Below are positions 24,324-33,654 of a stretch of DNA of 46,598 nt, piece after piece. Position 1 is the first letter of the stretch. The number at the start of each line of letters is the position of its first letter. The notes beneath the pieces were generated by a model. That model had not been told where the DNA came from. It was given only the letters and a program-made list of their open reading frames with translations, and ran no database searches. This DNA is from a virus, in the IMG/VR virus record IMGVR_UViG_3300050821_023944, positions 1 through 46,598 of that record; one strand, given 5' to 3'. Position numbers and translations under genes: made by a program.

Positions 24324-24520
24324 TCTACACCTACTGGCTCGACGATCTCGTACCAGCCGGTGAGCAGCGCGTAACCATCCGCCGCAAGCTAGACGAAGCC
24401 CTCGCGCGGCCACTAGAGAAGCAGGCCGCCGAAGCGTACGACAAGGAGAACTGGGGACTCACACCAGAGGCCATCGCTGCCGCTGAAGAAACCGATGCCC
24501 TTTTCCCGGAAACGGAGTGA
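24128..24520 (+). CDS. tail assembly chaperone T extension (-1 frame)
   Basis: The -1 frame is open from 24128 to TGA at 24518-24520 with no usable start of its own. From about 24203 it reads like a real protein: YDAARRLVWYWEDNEADL, then ALALDLIYTYWLDDLVPAG and a charged helix ending LFPETE. It should be made as a G-T fusion by ribosomal slippage in 24128-24323. A candidate is GCCCGCCCT (24195-24203), where prolyl-tRNA could move from CCT to CCC; no classic X-XXY-YYZ heptamer is present. The tape measure starts 3 bases after its stop. Confidence 0.7.
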   Translation, partial: LRGRNRTVNSRACVRGADGDVCCPPYDAARRLVWYWEDNEADLSGRLTLAGISFAEEPLALALDLIYTYWLDDLVPAGEQRVTIRRKLDEALARPLEKQAAEAYDKENWGLTPEAIAAAEETDALFPETE

Positions 24521-24523
24521 TAC

Positions 24524-27500
24524 ATGGTAGTAGGTGAGGCATCGGTCATTATTGTTCCTGAGACGGCTGGCTTTGCAGCCGCTCTCGACGCGGAGTCGGA
24601 GGGAGCGTTCGCCAATTTCAAGAAGGACGCGGAGACGGCGGGCGACGATGCGGGCACTGGCCTACGAGCCGGGGTCCGCGACGAGGCTGGAAAGATCGAG
24701 GGCGATCTAGGCGAAGTAGGCGCCAACGCCGGCCTAGCGATGCGCAAAGGCGTCGAGGACGGCAGTAAAGGCGTCGAGAACGATCTTGGTGATCTTGGGG
24801 CCGCGGCAGGAGTGAATCTTCGCAAGGGCGTCGAGGGTGAGGCGTCAAAGCTAGAGAGCGATCTCGGGAACGTCGGCAACGTGGCTGGCGGGAAACTCCG
24901 CGAGGGCGTCAAAGGCGAGACGGGGAAGCTCGCCGACGACATGGAGAAAGACGGCGAGGAGGGCGGCGACCGTCTCTCCAAGGGCATGGGCAAAGGCATG
25001 GAGAAGCTAGCCGGCCTCATCTCCAACACAGGATTGCCGTTGGGTGGACTCTCGTCGAAGGTAGACAACGCTGGGAAGGCGATGCAGGACGCCGACGGCA
25101 AGGTGAGCGGCTTCTCCGGCACGCTCTCTCACCTCGGCGGTTACGCACTGCTCGGAGTCGGTGCCGGATTTGCCGTCGCGGCTGTCGCTGGGATCAAGCT
25201 TGCCGAGTCGATGCAGACAGCGGAGGTGTCGATCGCGAATGCATCGGGGACGGGAGTCAACGCTGCTAAGGCAATCGGCGATGCTTTTCTCGGGACTGCA
25301 TTCAAGAGCACCTTTTCAGGGCTCGAAATGGCAAAGGCATATGCGGTAGTCGCAGCCCAGTTGAAGAGTACGGAGGGCCACGCACTCTCAACCGGCGACG
25401 CGATGAAGGTGATGAGTGCGGCCTCCGATCTAGCCGAGGCGAAGCAAATTGACCTTGGATCAGCCACTGAAACGGTCGCGAAAACCATGCAGGTATTCGG
25501 GCTAAAGGCTGACGAAGCTGCGCACGCATCCGATGTTCTCTACCAAGGGTCCGAAGCAACCAAACAGAGCGTCGAATCTCTTGGAAACCAGCTCGCCAAG
25601 ATGAAGTCCAAGCTGGGCGAAACATCTGGGAGCATCGGCCAGCTCACGGGGTTGCTGGTCGATATGACCAATCAGCACATAACCGGCCGGGCGGCCGTGA
25701 CGGGGTTGAGCACCGGCCTGAATACCCTTGAGAAGTCCGCCGAGGCTACCGGGACCGCAACACGGGCACAGAAATCGGCGTTTGAAGCATTGAGCCCAAG
25801 CTTGCAAGCACTCGCAAAGCGGTACGAGGACGGGTCACTGACGTCCAAGGAATTCAAGAAGGAGACGGAAGGGCTATCGCCAGCCCAAGCAACGCTCGTC
25901 GCATCATTCACCAAGGCATCAACGGCCGTGCAGGCGGCCCAGTCGAAGTACAAGGAACTCGGGGTCACCGCCTTCGACAGTCAAGGCAAGTTCGTCGGCA
26001 TGGGCTCCATCATCGACCAACTCGCGCCCAAGTTCCAAAAGATGTCCAAAGAACAGCAGCTCGCCGCCGCGACCACCCTATTTAGTGCCGGCGCCGCCAA
26101 GCAGATGACCGCAATCATCGACGCCGGCCCAGCCGCTTACAACAAGGCTACGGCTGCTGTCGAAAAGCATGGTGCTGCCGAGGCTGCCGCAAAGAAGCAG
26201 GGCGAAACACTGAAGGGCGAGGTGGAGAGGCTCGGAAAGGGCGTCGAAGACCTAGCAAACCGCTTTGGTGGGGTGCTGATCCCGGTAGTGACAAAGCTAG
26301 CAAAGACGCTAGCCGACACTACCGTGTTCGTTGCACAACACAAGGCTGCGATGATCGCTCTCGCTGTCGTGATAGGTGGGCCCCTTGTTGTCGCGATCTC
26401 AGCCTATGTCGCTACGGTCGTATCTGCCGCTGCGTCGAGCGTTGCGGCGTTCGCGACCATTGCCTCCGGTGCCGAGCTAGCCGAGGGACAAACACTCGGG
26501 GCCACGGCTTCGATGGCGGCAGGATGGATCAGCAGCACCGCAGAGGCGGTAACGGCCGCTGGTGCGACGGTAGCGTCGTGGGTAGGAATCGGGGATGCCG
26601 CGATGGCCGGTGGCGCTGCTACTGCTGCCGGTATCGCGATCGGCACAGCCGGGATCTCTCTCCTGGTCGTAGGGATCGTGGAGCTGGCGTCGCACTGGAA
26701 AGAAGTATGGGGCGACATCAAGGCAGTCGTCTCCGACGCCGTTAGCTTCATCGAGGGTCATTGGAAACTACTACTGCCGATCCTGCTCGGGCCGTTCGGG
26801 CTGCTGATCGACGGGATCGTCAAGTTCCATACACAGATCACGGGCGTATTCACGAGCATCGTCAACTTCATCACGACAGCCTGGACCAAAGTCAAGGCAT
26901 CGGCGAGCGAACTCATCACGTCCCTCGTCTCGTTCTTCTCGCAGCTACCCGGCAGGCTCACCGGCTTCTTTACCACGATCGTCAACTTTGTCATAGCCAC
27001 CTGGACGCGAATCAGGGCCACTGCCCAAGAACTCGTCAACAGTGTCGTGACATTCTTTAGCGCTCTGCCGGGGCGTATCGCAGGATTCTTCACGACTGTC
27101 GGTAGCGATGCTCAGCACGTATGGGACACGATCAAGCGGGACGTCTCGACATTGGTCGAGGATGTCATCGACTACTTCAAGGAACTGCCTGGGCGTATAA
27201 CGAGCGGGATCTCGAACCTAGCTGGCGATGTCGCCAAAGTCTGGAACCAGATAGGCAAAGGGGCCAGTGGCTTGATCGGTGAAATCGTCAAGTTCTTCAG
27301 CGGACTGCCCGGGGAAGTAATGGGCGTCGTATCGAAACTGCCAGCCGAAATGCTGAAGCTCGGCGAACATATGGTCGAAGGCGTCATTCATGGCTTTGAA
27401 AAACTCGCCGGAAGCCTCCTAAGCGCCGCAGAAAAAACACTACTCTCGCCCATCGAAAAGGTCGCTAAAAAACTAGGTATCAGCAGCCCAAGTAAAGTCA

Positions 27501-29101
27501 CAGAAAAGCACGGCGAAGCCATCGTCGAAGGCTATGCCACGGGCATGAAGAAAGCTGCCCCAAAGATGGAGGCGGCTGCCGCCGATGTGTCCCAGACAGT
27601 CTTGAAGTGGGCGAAGCTCGCAGAAGAAGCCGCTGCCAAGTACCACGTCTCGGCAGCCCTACTGTTGGCAGACATCGACGCTGAGTCCAGCGGCGACCCT
27701 CTTGCTAAGTCGTCAGCAGGTGCTCAAGGTCTCACCCAGTTCATGCCCGGAACGGCGCAAGAGTATGGCGTCAAGTACGGAGCAGGTCCTGCTGAAACCC
27801 GTTCGCAGGTCTTTGGGCAGGCTAAGTATTTGACCGACCTCGGCGTGCAACAGGACGCCCGACTCGCCCTCGAAAAATACAACGGAGCACCGGGCAGCGC
27901 CGAAAGCACCTCGTACGCAACCGAGGTCCTGGGCAAGGAGTCAGGCTACTCCCACGCACTGGGCTCGGGCTCAAAATCCTCGGCGACTAACTCCACTGAA
28001 CAAAAGGCGGCACTCGACAAGCAGGTGGCCCAGCAGCATCAGGCCCTCGCCGAATGGGTAGCGAAGACTACTGCCAGTGTCGCCGACGGCACCAAGGCCC
28101 AGAAGGCAGCCGTCGCCCAGGAGATCGCCGACCGCAAGGCGATGGTCGCGAAGGAGATCGCCGACGAGAAGGCCGGTCTCACGGTCCAGCAGGCCCAGCA
28201 GAAGGTCGAGCTACAAAAGCAGACGAGCGACCAGAAGGCCGGTAATTCGGTCCTGGACAAGATGCTCGAGGCGATCCACTCGGGCAGCTTGAAGACCCTC
28301 GAAAAAACGTTGTACACCGTCCATCTCGACGGGCTAGCCAAAATCGAGAAAGACCTCGACAGTGACCACAAGACCGCGCTCGCCAAGCTCTCCGGTGAAC
28401 TAGTCAAGGTTCACAAGGAAGCCCTGGAAAAGCAGACGGCGCTAGAGGTCAAGGCCACGAAGGAAGTCGACGAAAAGGCGGCAGCGGCGGCAGCCAAGGT
28501 CCGGGAAGCCAACGAAAAAGCCGCAGAAAAGGCAGCCGAAGAACAAGTCAAGGCTCGCGAAGCCTCGGAAAAGGCGGCGGAAGAAGCGGCTAACGCTCAG
28601 GCTGCTGCGATCACGAAGGCGACGACGATCGTCTCCGACGAAGCCTCCAACAAGACCCAGGAAATCTCCGACTCCACCAAGGTCGCCCTCGACAAGCAAG
28701 CCGAAATCGGCCTATCGGGCACAGAAGCCATCGCGGCTCACCTGCAAACCGTCTTTGATGAAGTGACCCAACAGGGCGATAAGGAAATCGGCGTAGCCAA
28801 GGTCGCCGAGGACCAAGCGGCGGGCACGGGTGTGATCGCGGAAGCTGAAGCTGCACGTCATTTGGCTGAAGTAGAAAACGCCGCGAAAATCCGTGAGGCC
28901 GAAGCGCAGTCGAAAGAGGAACTCGCCGCCAAAGGCAACGCGGCGAGCACGACAACGACACAGACGAACGCGCCGATCAATGTCTACATAAACGGGACCG
29001 GCCTCTCAAATGCAGGCATTGTCGCCGAGATTGGCTGGGCAGCAAAGATAGGCACACTGCCCGTCGCTCCACCACCTACACCTATCACGACACCAGCATG
29101 A
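24524..29101 (+). CDS. tape measure protein with SLT lytic transglycosylase domain
   Basis: 1525 residues, predicting a tail of roughly 220-230 nm if about 0.15 nm per residue applies. Residues 43-146 are four 26-residue repeats. About 200-400 is the TP901-like tape measure core. Several hydrophobic segments (about 600-770) and two WT-rich repeats (about 780-860) follow. Residues about 1028-1150 form an SLT domain: ALLLADIDAESSGDP with catalytic Glu1054, GLTQFMPGTA, then ALEKYNGAPG. The last 370 residues are Ala/Lys/Glu coiled coil. The enzyme domain probably thins peptidoglycan at DNA entry. Confidence 0.95.
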   Translation: MVVGEASVIIVPETAGFAAALDAESEGAFANFKKDAETAGDDAGTGLRAGVRDEAGKIEGDLGEVGANAGLAMRKGVEDGSKGVENDLGDLGAAAGVNLRKGVEGEASKLESDLGNVGNVAGGKLREGVKGETGKLADDMEKDGEEGGDRLSKGMGKGMEKLAGLISNTGLPLGGLSSKVDNAGKAMQDADGKVSGFSGTLSHLGGYALLGVGAGFAVAAVAGIKLAESMQTAEVSIANASGTGVNAAKAIGDAFLGTAFKSTFSGLEMAKAYAVVAAQLKSTEGHALSTGDAMKVMSAASDLAEAKQIDLGSATETVAKTMQVFGLKADEAAHASDVLYQGSEATKQSVESLGNQLAKMKSKLGETSGSIGQLTGLLVDMTNQHITGRAAVTGLSTGLNTLEKSAEATGTATRAQKSAFEALSPSLQALAKRYEDGSLTSKEFKKETEGLSPAQATLVASFTKASTAVQAAQSKYKELGVTAFDSQGKFVGMGSIIDQLAPKFQKMSKEQQLAAATTLFSAGAAKQMTAIIDAGPAAYNKATAAVEKHGAAEAAAKKQGETLKGEVERLGKGVEDLANRFGGVLIPVVTKLAKTLADTTVFVAQHKAAMIALAVVIGGPLVVAISAYVATVVSAAASSVAAFATIASGAELAEGQTLGATASMAAGWISSTAEAVTAAGATVASWVGIGDAAMAGGAATAAGIAIGTAGISLLVVGIVELASHWKEVWGDIKAVVSDAVSFIEGHWKLLLPILLGPFGLLIDGIVKFHTQITGVFTSIVNFITTAWTKVKASASELITSLVSFFSQLPGRLTGFFTTIVNFVIATWTRIRATAQELVNSVVTFFSALPGRIAGFFTTVGSDAQHVWDTIKRDVSTLVEDVIDYFKELPGRITSGISNLAGDVAKVWNQIGKGASGLIGEIVKFFSGLPGEVMGVVSKLPAEMLKLGEHMVEGVIHGFEKLAGSLLSAAEKTLLSPIEKVAKKLGISSPSKVTEKHGEAIVEGYATGMKKAAPKMEAAAADVSQTVLKWAKLAEEAAAKYHVSAALLLADIDAESSGDPLAKSSAGAQGLTQFMPGTAQEYGVKYGAGPAETRSQVFGQAKYLTDLGVQQDARLALEKYNGAPGSAESTSYATEVLGKESGYSHALGSGSKSSATNSTEQKAALDKQVAQQHQALAEWVAKTTASVADGTKAQKAAVAQEIADRKAMVAKEIADEKAGLTVQQAQQKVELQKQTSDQKAGNSVLDKMLEAIHSGSLKTLEKTLYTVHLDGLAKIEKDLDSDHKTALAKLSGELVKVHKEALEKQTALEVKATKEVDEKAAAAAAKVREANEKAAEKAAEEQVKAREASEKAAEEAANAQAAAITKATTIVSDEASNKTQEISDSTKVALDKQAEIGLSGTEAIAAHLQTVFDEVTQQGDKEIGVAKVAEDQAAGTGVIAEAEAARHLAEVENAAKIREAEAQSKEELAAKGNAASTTTTQTNAPINVYINGTGLSNAGIVAEIGWAAKIGTLPVAPPPTPITTPA
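24650..24961 (+). repeat. four 78-bp (26-aa) repeats in the tape measure gene
   Basis: Units start at residues 43, 69, 95 and 121, each opening with AG and following AG-x2-LRxGV-x-GEAxKLExDLGxVG. The exact 26-residue period without gaps points to recent tandem expansion of a coiled-coil segment. Confidence 0.75.
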
Positions 29102-29484
29102 ACACTTATGACCCCGATGAGTCTGTTGTGGCTGCCCAGCGGTGGGCCGACCTAATCTTGGCGGACGACCTCGATGGGGCGTTGCAACTTACACATCCGA
29201 GTGTACGTGACTCGCTACCCGCAATCGCACAAGGCCTCTCCGAGGATATTCGCGAGGCTTTTAGAGAGTGGACATGGGCCTATAGGTCACGCCCGTTGAC
29301 GCCTGGGCGTGAGGTAGTGAGACTGGTAGGCCCGGATGGTATGGCCCAGCTTGAGGCGAAGTACGTTGCGGGAGAACCAGACGAGCAGGTGTGGTGCGAC
29401 GACACGGTCGAATTTATCATGGAATATACAAACGACGGACGCTGGTTGTGTTGCGGGCAGTCTGACTGGGTTGTTCCTGCCTGA
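29098..29484 (+). CDS. hypothetical protein, 128 aa
   Basis: ATGA overlap with the tape measure stop and one-base overlap with the next ATG. The N-terminal helices VVAAQRWADLILADDLDGAL and LPAIAQGLSEDIREAFREW precede beta segments (REVVRLVG, DTVEFIMEYTNDGRWLCCG). The helix-helix-strand order with an ADDLDGALQLTHP-like opening resembles NTF2/SnoaL-like small domains; this is tentative. It sits where a tail protein would be expected but lacks repeats or coiled coil. Confidence 0.65.
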   Translation: MNTYDPDESVVAAQRWADLILADDLDGALQLTHPSVRDSLPAIAQGLSEDIREAFREWTWAYRSRPLTPGREVVRLVGPDGMAQLEAKYVAGEPDEQVWCDDTVEFIMEYTNDGRWLCCGQSDWVVPA

Positions 29485-30425
29485 TGTTCCCTAGCTCAAG
29501 TGAAAGTCTGCCGACTCTCGCTGTTCGCCAAATGCACTATCGGGGCCTGACGTTCTCGGGAACGGTTCATGGCACCAACTACCAGTATCAGTCGCTGGTC
29601 GGGATCGACAATCCTCCGATCGTCTCTGGTGATGTGCAGCGTGCGCTCGACCAGGGGGAACAGGCCGGCCTCGACGTGTACCAAGGACGTGACATCACGT
29701 TGCAGCAGGCAATCGTCGCGAAACGCGGGCAAAGCTCCGCAGCCGCAGACCTAGAACTCGAGGAAGCAAGCCAAGCGATGGGCGCTGTCATGGCCGTCGC
29801 AGGGGACACCGAATACCCGCTCTACATCCAGCGGCCGTCCGGCTTGTATGCGTGCATGGCGCGTCCCCGGAAGCACAACTTCACCGAGGACATCAACATG
29901 GTCTTGGCGAAGGGCGGCGTAGCTACCTCATTGTGGCACGCGACCGATCCCCGCTGGTATTCGTGTCCAACCCAACTGGAGTCGGTCGGGCTTCCCGAAC
30001 CGTCCGGCACCGAAGGGCTCAAATTCCCGCTCGAATTCCCGCTCTCGTTTGGTGGCGGCTCGGCTGGCGGCATCCTCGAATGTAACAACGCCGGTAGCTT
30101 CGAGATGCGGCCCATACTGACGTTCACGGGACCGTGCAAAAACCCGGTCGTGCAAAGCCTATTGATCCCGGGCGAACCGTCACTCGGATTCAACATCACC
30201 CTCGAACCGGGTGACACGCTCGTCCTTGGCACCGACTACCAGACCGTGATCTACACGCCCAACGGTTCACCTTTCGGGGCGCCCGCAAGGAAAACGGCGA
30301 TGAAAACAAACACCTGGTTCAACTTTCCCCCCGGCATGAACAAGCTGCTGTTCACGACCAGTGACAGCGTGGCGGTGGCTGGGACGTTGACTGCGGAATG
30401 GGCGTCAGCTCGCCCGAGCCTCTGA
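29484..30425 (+). CDS. distal tail protein (Dit-like)
   Basis: 313 residues, starting TGATG. It is the first gene after the tape measure block, the usual Dit position. N-terminal strands (MHYRGLTFSGTVHGTNYQYQ) and the central EYPLYIQRPSGLYACMARPR fit the belt domain. The C-terminal part is a galectin-like beta-sandwich (GSFEMRPILTFTGPCKNP, LGFNITLEPGDTLVLGTDYQ, TWFNFPPGMNKLLFTT). It should form the hexameric hub at the tail tip. Confidence 0.75.
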   Translation: MFPSSSESLPTLAVRQMHYRGLTFSGTVHGTNYQYQSLVGIDNPPIVSGDVQRALDQGEQAGLDVYQGRDITLQQAIVAKRGQSSAAADLELEEASQAMGAVMAVAGDTEYPLYIQRPSGLYACMARPRKHNFTEDINMVLAKGGVATSLWHATDPRWYSCPTQLESVGLPEPSGTEGLKFPLEFPLSFGGGSAGGILECNNAGSFEMRPILTFTGPCKNPVVQSLLIPGEPSLGFNITLEPGDTLVLGTDYQTVIYTPNGSPFGAPARKTAMKTNTWFNFPPGMNKLLFTTSDSVAVAGTLTAEWASARPSL

Positions 30426-31642
30426 TGTACTCGAACCCGTTCGTATACAAGGCGTTCGACCTGATGAGCATGGAAGAACTCGACCCGCTCCCATACACGG
30501 GCGTGACGTTCGGTCGCCAGATCAACTCGCCCGGGCCATGGTCGGGGAATCTACTGCTCTCTGATAAGGGCGTGAAAGAACTGCGCTACCTCGAATCCAG
30601 CAGACCAGCCCGTACAGCATTGTTCGTTGACTATCTCGGGACGCTCATCTGGGGCGGCATGATCTGGACCCGCAAGTACAAGGAGACCACACGCTCGATG
30701 GCAGTGGGGGCTCAAGAGTTCGGCTCGTATTTCCAACAGCGCCTGCAGGCCGCCGACTACTCGACCACCTGGGAAACCGAAGCTGGGTTGAGCCCACTAC
30801 TGATCGTGCAGAAGATCGTCGAAGACGCCCAAGCCAAGGAACTCGAACTGTGCGGCAAATACGCCGCTGGGAAGATCGGGTTCACGATCAACGCGACAGC
30901 CGGCGAAGCGCCACCGATCAAAGTCTCCTATCCCGCGACACAGCTACAGACCATCGAAAGCATAGTCTCCACGCTCTCCCAAATGGGGTTGACTGCAGGG
31001 TTCGACTACAGCTTCGACGTCGAATACCTGCCGGGCACACTGACGCCAGCAGTCACCATGAACCTCTGGTATCCCCGCCAAGGACGCACGGCCGGCGAAA
31101 CAGGGATTATCATCCAAACCTCGGACCTGACCGATAACGAATACTCCGAGGATGGCACTAAGCAAGCCAACTCCGTCACGGTCACGGGTTCAGGATCTGG
31201 GGGTCTCCAACCCGCCGATGTGATCGCAACACAGGTCTTGGACGAAGGCTATCCGCTGCTTGAGACGATGGTCAGTCACACGCAGCTCAACAATGAGAGT
31301 GTGCTCGTCAATGTCGCGTTCGGCGAAGCCCGACTACGAGCATGGCCAGTAGACACACCCGTCCTCACCCTGCCCGTCCCGCTACCCGACGCCGAAGGCA
31401 ACGTGGACCCGACGAAGTTCTCTTTCGGGAGCTTCAGTCTCGGAGACGACTTCCTCTGGAACGTCGCGCGGCTCGCAGGCGAAGGCGAGAACCAGTCTCC
31501 ACGCTGGCCCAACGGTATGGAATACGAATGGCGGATCAACGGCTGGACCTGCACAGCCGACCCCGGCAAGCCGACGCTGACGATCGACCCCGGCATCCCA
31601 CCCACCGGACCGGGCTGGCCTGCGCCCGCACCGATCGAATAG
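30425..31642 (+). CDS. tail-associated hub protein (Gp37/Tal-like)
   Basis: The ATG at 30425 overlaps the Dit stop (TGATG); an in-frame GTG-type start 27 bases upstream is less likely. 405 residues. Conserved hub features: SPGPWSGNLLLSDKGVKELRYLE, YLGTLIWGGMIWTRKYK, QEFGSYFQQRLQ and later TVTGSGSGGLQPADVIATQV. This is the pattern of Siphovirus ReqiPepy6 Gp37-like proteins that form the baseplate hub below Dit. The C-terminus is Pro-rich (PPTGPGWPAPAPIE). Confidence 0.75.
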   Translation: MYSNPFVYKAFDLMSMEELDPLPYTGVTFGRQINSPGPWSGNLLLSDKGVKELRYLESSRPARTALFVDYLGTLIWGGMIWTRKYKETTRSMAVGAQEFGSYFQQRLQAADYSTTWETEAGLSPLLIVQKIVEDAQAKELELCGKYAAGKIGFTINATAGEAPPIKVSYPATQLQTIESIVSTLSQMGLTAGFDYSFDVEYLPGTLTPAVTMNLWYPRQGRTAGETGIIIQTSDLTDNEYSEDGTKQANSVTVTGSGSGGLQPADVIATQVLDEGYPLLETMVSHTQLNNESVLVNVAFGEARLRAWPVDTPVLTLPVPLPDAEGNVDPTKFSFGSFSLGDDFLWNVARLAGEGENQSPRWPNGMEYEWRINGWTCTADPGKPTLTIDPGIPPTGPGWPAPAPIE

Positions 31643-31645
31643 CCG

Positions 31646-32191
31646 ATGCCCGGTATTACCCGTCCAGCTCGCGAAGCCTACCTAGAGCAGATCGAAAACC
31701 TCGAAAAGCAAGTCCGGGCGCTACAGACCCAACAGCAGTTCGTCATCACCGACCCATCCAAGGCTACGGGCGATCCGGCACATGGCTATGCGACGGTCGT
31801 CATTGGTCCGCTCAACACGATTTGCGGTATAGCCGCCTTTGGCGCGGCTGCATGGCAGAACGACAAATGGGTCCAGATCGGCGAAGACACCGGATGGATT
31901 GATGTGACTTCCTTCTCTAATTCTTGGGTTGGGTCAGGGGTCGCCTATCGAAAGGTAGCTAGTGTCGTGCGCCTTCGGGGCGAGTTCAGTAGCGGTACTT
32001 CGTTGGGAACGGCGTTTACGCTGCCTGTGGGATTTCGTCCAGACCAAAACGCTTTCTATGCGATGGGCGCTTGGTTCAACGACGCATCCGGATGCAACGT
32101 TTTGGTGGATGCAAACGGCGAAGTAAAGCCATCCACGAACGGTACATACGAACGGGTCGCTCTCGACGGCATCACCTTTACCACCGATTAG
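31646..32191 (+). CDS. short tail fibre with N-terminal coiled coil
   Basis: 181 residues. The coiled coil YLEQIENLEKQVRALQTQQQ near residues 12-31 probably trimerises the fibre. About 35-85 holds a small beta module (ATVVIGPLNTICGIAAFGAAAW) and 85-181 a jelly-roll-like knob (GWIDVTSFSNSWVGSG, VVRLRGEFSSG, FTLPVGFRPD, ERVALDGITFTTD) typical of phage receptor-binding heads. Likely a cell-binding tail tip fibre. Knob codons are more AT-rich than the upstream hub gene. Confidence 0.75.
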   Translation: MPGITRPAREAYLEQIENLEKQVRALQTQQQFVITDPSKATGDPAHGYATVVIGPLNTICGIAAFGAAAWQNDKWVQIGEDTGWIDVTSFSNSWVGSGVAYRKVASVVRLRGEFSSGTSLGTAFTLPVGFRPDQNAFYAMGAWFNDASGCNVLVDANGEVKPSTNGTYERVALDGITFTTD

Positions 32192-32200
32192 GAGATACGC

Positions 32201-33088
32201 ATGGCGATCAACAAAATACCGTTTGTCGTTGCGAGCACCGAAGCCGAGAGCACCGCTGCCCTGTTCCGTCAGGCGATCTCATCGTTCCTGAATCCGGCTG
32301 GTGGCACGGTCGCCGAAAAAGGCTTGACCGTCAAAGCGAAAGCCACACCGAACATGGAAGTCGAAGTCGAAGGCGGCGACCCCAATGGCCAGATATGGAT
32401 ACCCGGAACATCCCTGTCGAACCAGGGCTTGTATTTCTGCTCGGTTGATTCGACTACGGGACTTGCGATCGGCGCGGCCTCCACGTCAAATCCCCGCATC
32501 GACACGATAGTCGCGAGGGTTGAGGACTCGTTCTACGCCGAATCGAAAAACGAATTCCTACTCGAAGTAATCGCGGGTACACCTAAAGCCGGGATCAGCA
32601 AACCACCCAAAACGAAAGCCGAAGCCGAAGCCGATGGGGCCGGGGCTGTCTCCGTTTCGTCATACGCCTTGGCCTATGTACTGGTGCCGCAGAACGCACC
32701 CGCGATCACATCGGGTGATATCGAAAATGTATCGTCTCGCGTATCTCTCCCAGCCGGATCTGTTGGAGATTCGCAGATCACCAAAGGGCGCGCGCTCGTA
32801 GAGACAGAAAACGCATATAGCGGCACTGTTTCTCGAACTAATAATACAGAATATGAACCTAGCTCGACAAGATTTGTATTTGTTACCGTTTTGGTAAAAG
32901 GGAATGCGGCAGAACCCACTCAATTCGTGGTGAAGATTAATGGTGAAGCTATAGCTTACCAAAAGTGCCCAGCCGAATCGGGTATTATATCTCAGGCATC
33001 CTTCTCGTTTCTTTGCCCCCCCAAAGCAAAGTGGAAGGTCGAACTAAGTTTTGGTATCTTTATCGAATCCAGTTACCTTACACTTTAG
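32201..33088 (+). CDS. baseplate/receptor-binding protein, AT-rich C-terminus
   Basis: 295 residues after taggag. Residues 1-190 resemble phage baseplate upper proteins: GLTVKAKATPNMEVEVEGGD, QGLYFCSVD, PRIDTIVARVEDSFYAES, EVIAGTPKAG, LAYVLVPQNAPAITSGDIENV. From about residue 205 (base 32815) the sequence turns AT-rich with unlike codons and encodes a new beta domain (TRFVFVTVLVKGN, QFVVKINGEAIAYQKCP). That end was probably exchanged recently, as expected for a receptor-binding tip. Its stop overlaps the convergent minus-strand gene. Confidence 0.75.
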   Translation: MAINKIPFVVASTEAESTAALFRQAISSFLNPAGGTVAEKGLTVKAKATPNMEVEVEGGDPNGQIWIPGTSLSNQGLYFCSVDSTTGLAIGAASTSNPRIDTIVARVEDSFYAESKNEFLLEVIAGTPKAGISKPPKTKAEAEADGAGAVSVSSYALAYVLVPQNAPAITSGDIENVSSRVSLPAGSVGDSQITKGRALVETENAYSGTVSRTNNTEYEPSSTRFVFVTVLVKGNAAEPTQFVVKINGEAIAYQKCPAESGIISQASFSFLCPPKAKWKVELSFGIFIESSYLTL

Positions 33089-33654
33089 TGCATCCCATTT
33101 TCTTCAAACCACGCCTCTTCTTCGGGCGTTGATGGAAACGATTCGCCATTCGCTTCCGTAGCTTCTATTTGTTCAAGGGTGACGGCTTCGCATTCTTCTT
33201 CTTGTTCGGCGGCGTTGTAGATGCACGATTCGTATTCAGTTGGTTCTGCCGTGGCCTTGTGGGCCTTCTTTGCCTTGGCCTTATGGTGGCCTGCCGTAGC
33301 CGTGTGCGCTTCACCGTAGATGAGCTGGATGTATTTCTTCCAACCTCGATTCGCCGCTTCGCCTTTGCCGCACCACGCGCCGCCTGCTCCCTGTCCGCAG
33401 TGCCAGTGGTCTACTTCTATCGGGCCGTCTGATTCGGGCTCTTCTGGGTATCTGTCTTTCCCGCGGCCGTTCTCTAGGTCGCTGAGCACTTTGATGGCTT
33501 CGAGACAAGGGACGTGGCCGTAGGCAACTAGCACCTTTGATGGGTGGGGGAAACGTGCAACGTTGATCGTGCCGCACGAGCGTGTGCTCGCACTGGCTCC
33601 TGCGGGCACCGCGAGTACGGCGAGTACGGCGAGGGTGGTGGCGATACGCTTCAT
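33085..33654 (-). CDS. secreted Cys-rich protein with Lys/Ala linker, 189 aa
   Basis: Signal peptide MKRIATTLAVLAVLAVPAGASA, signal peptidase I site after ASA. The mature part has SCGTINVARF, VPCLEAIKVLSDLENGRGK, DHWHCGQ and AWCGKG, four spaced cysteines matching the domain in the neighbouring minus gene. A K/A-rich segment (HHKAKAKKAHKATAEP) and an acidic tail follow. Not a virion or lysis protein by sequence. It is oriented against the late operon behind its own leader element, so it is a cargo gene acting outside the cell. Function unknown. Confidence 0.75.
   Translation of the reverse strand: MKRIATTLAVLAVLAVPAGASASTRSCGTINVARFPHPSKVLVAYGHVPCLEAIKVLSDLENGRGKDRYPEEPESDGPIEVDHWHCGQGAGGAWCGKGEAANRGWKKYIQLIYGEAHTATAGHHKAKAKKAHKATAEPTEYESCIYNAAEQEEECEAVTLEQIEATEANGESFPSTPEEEAWFEENGMH

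Noticed and set aside
24331-25122. 263-aa minus-strand ORF opposite the chaperone and tape measure
   Set aside because: Pro/Ser/Ala low-complexity shadow; the opposite strand holds clear tail genes.
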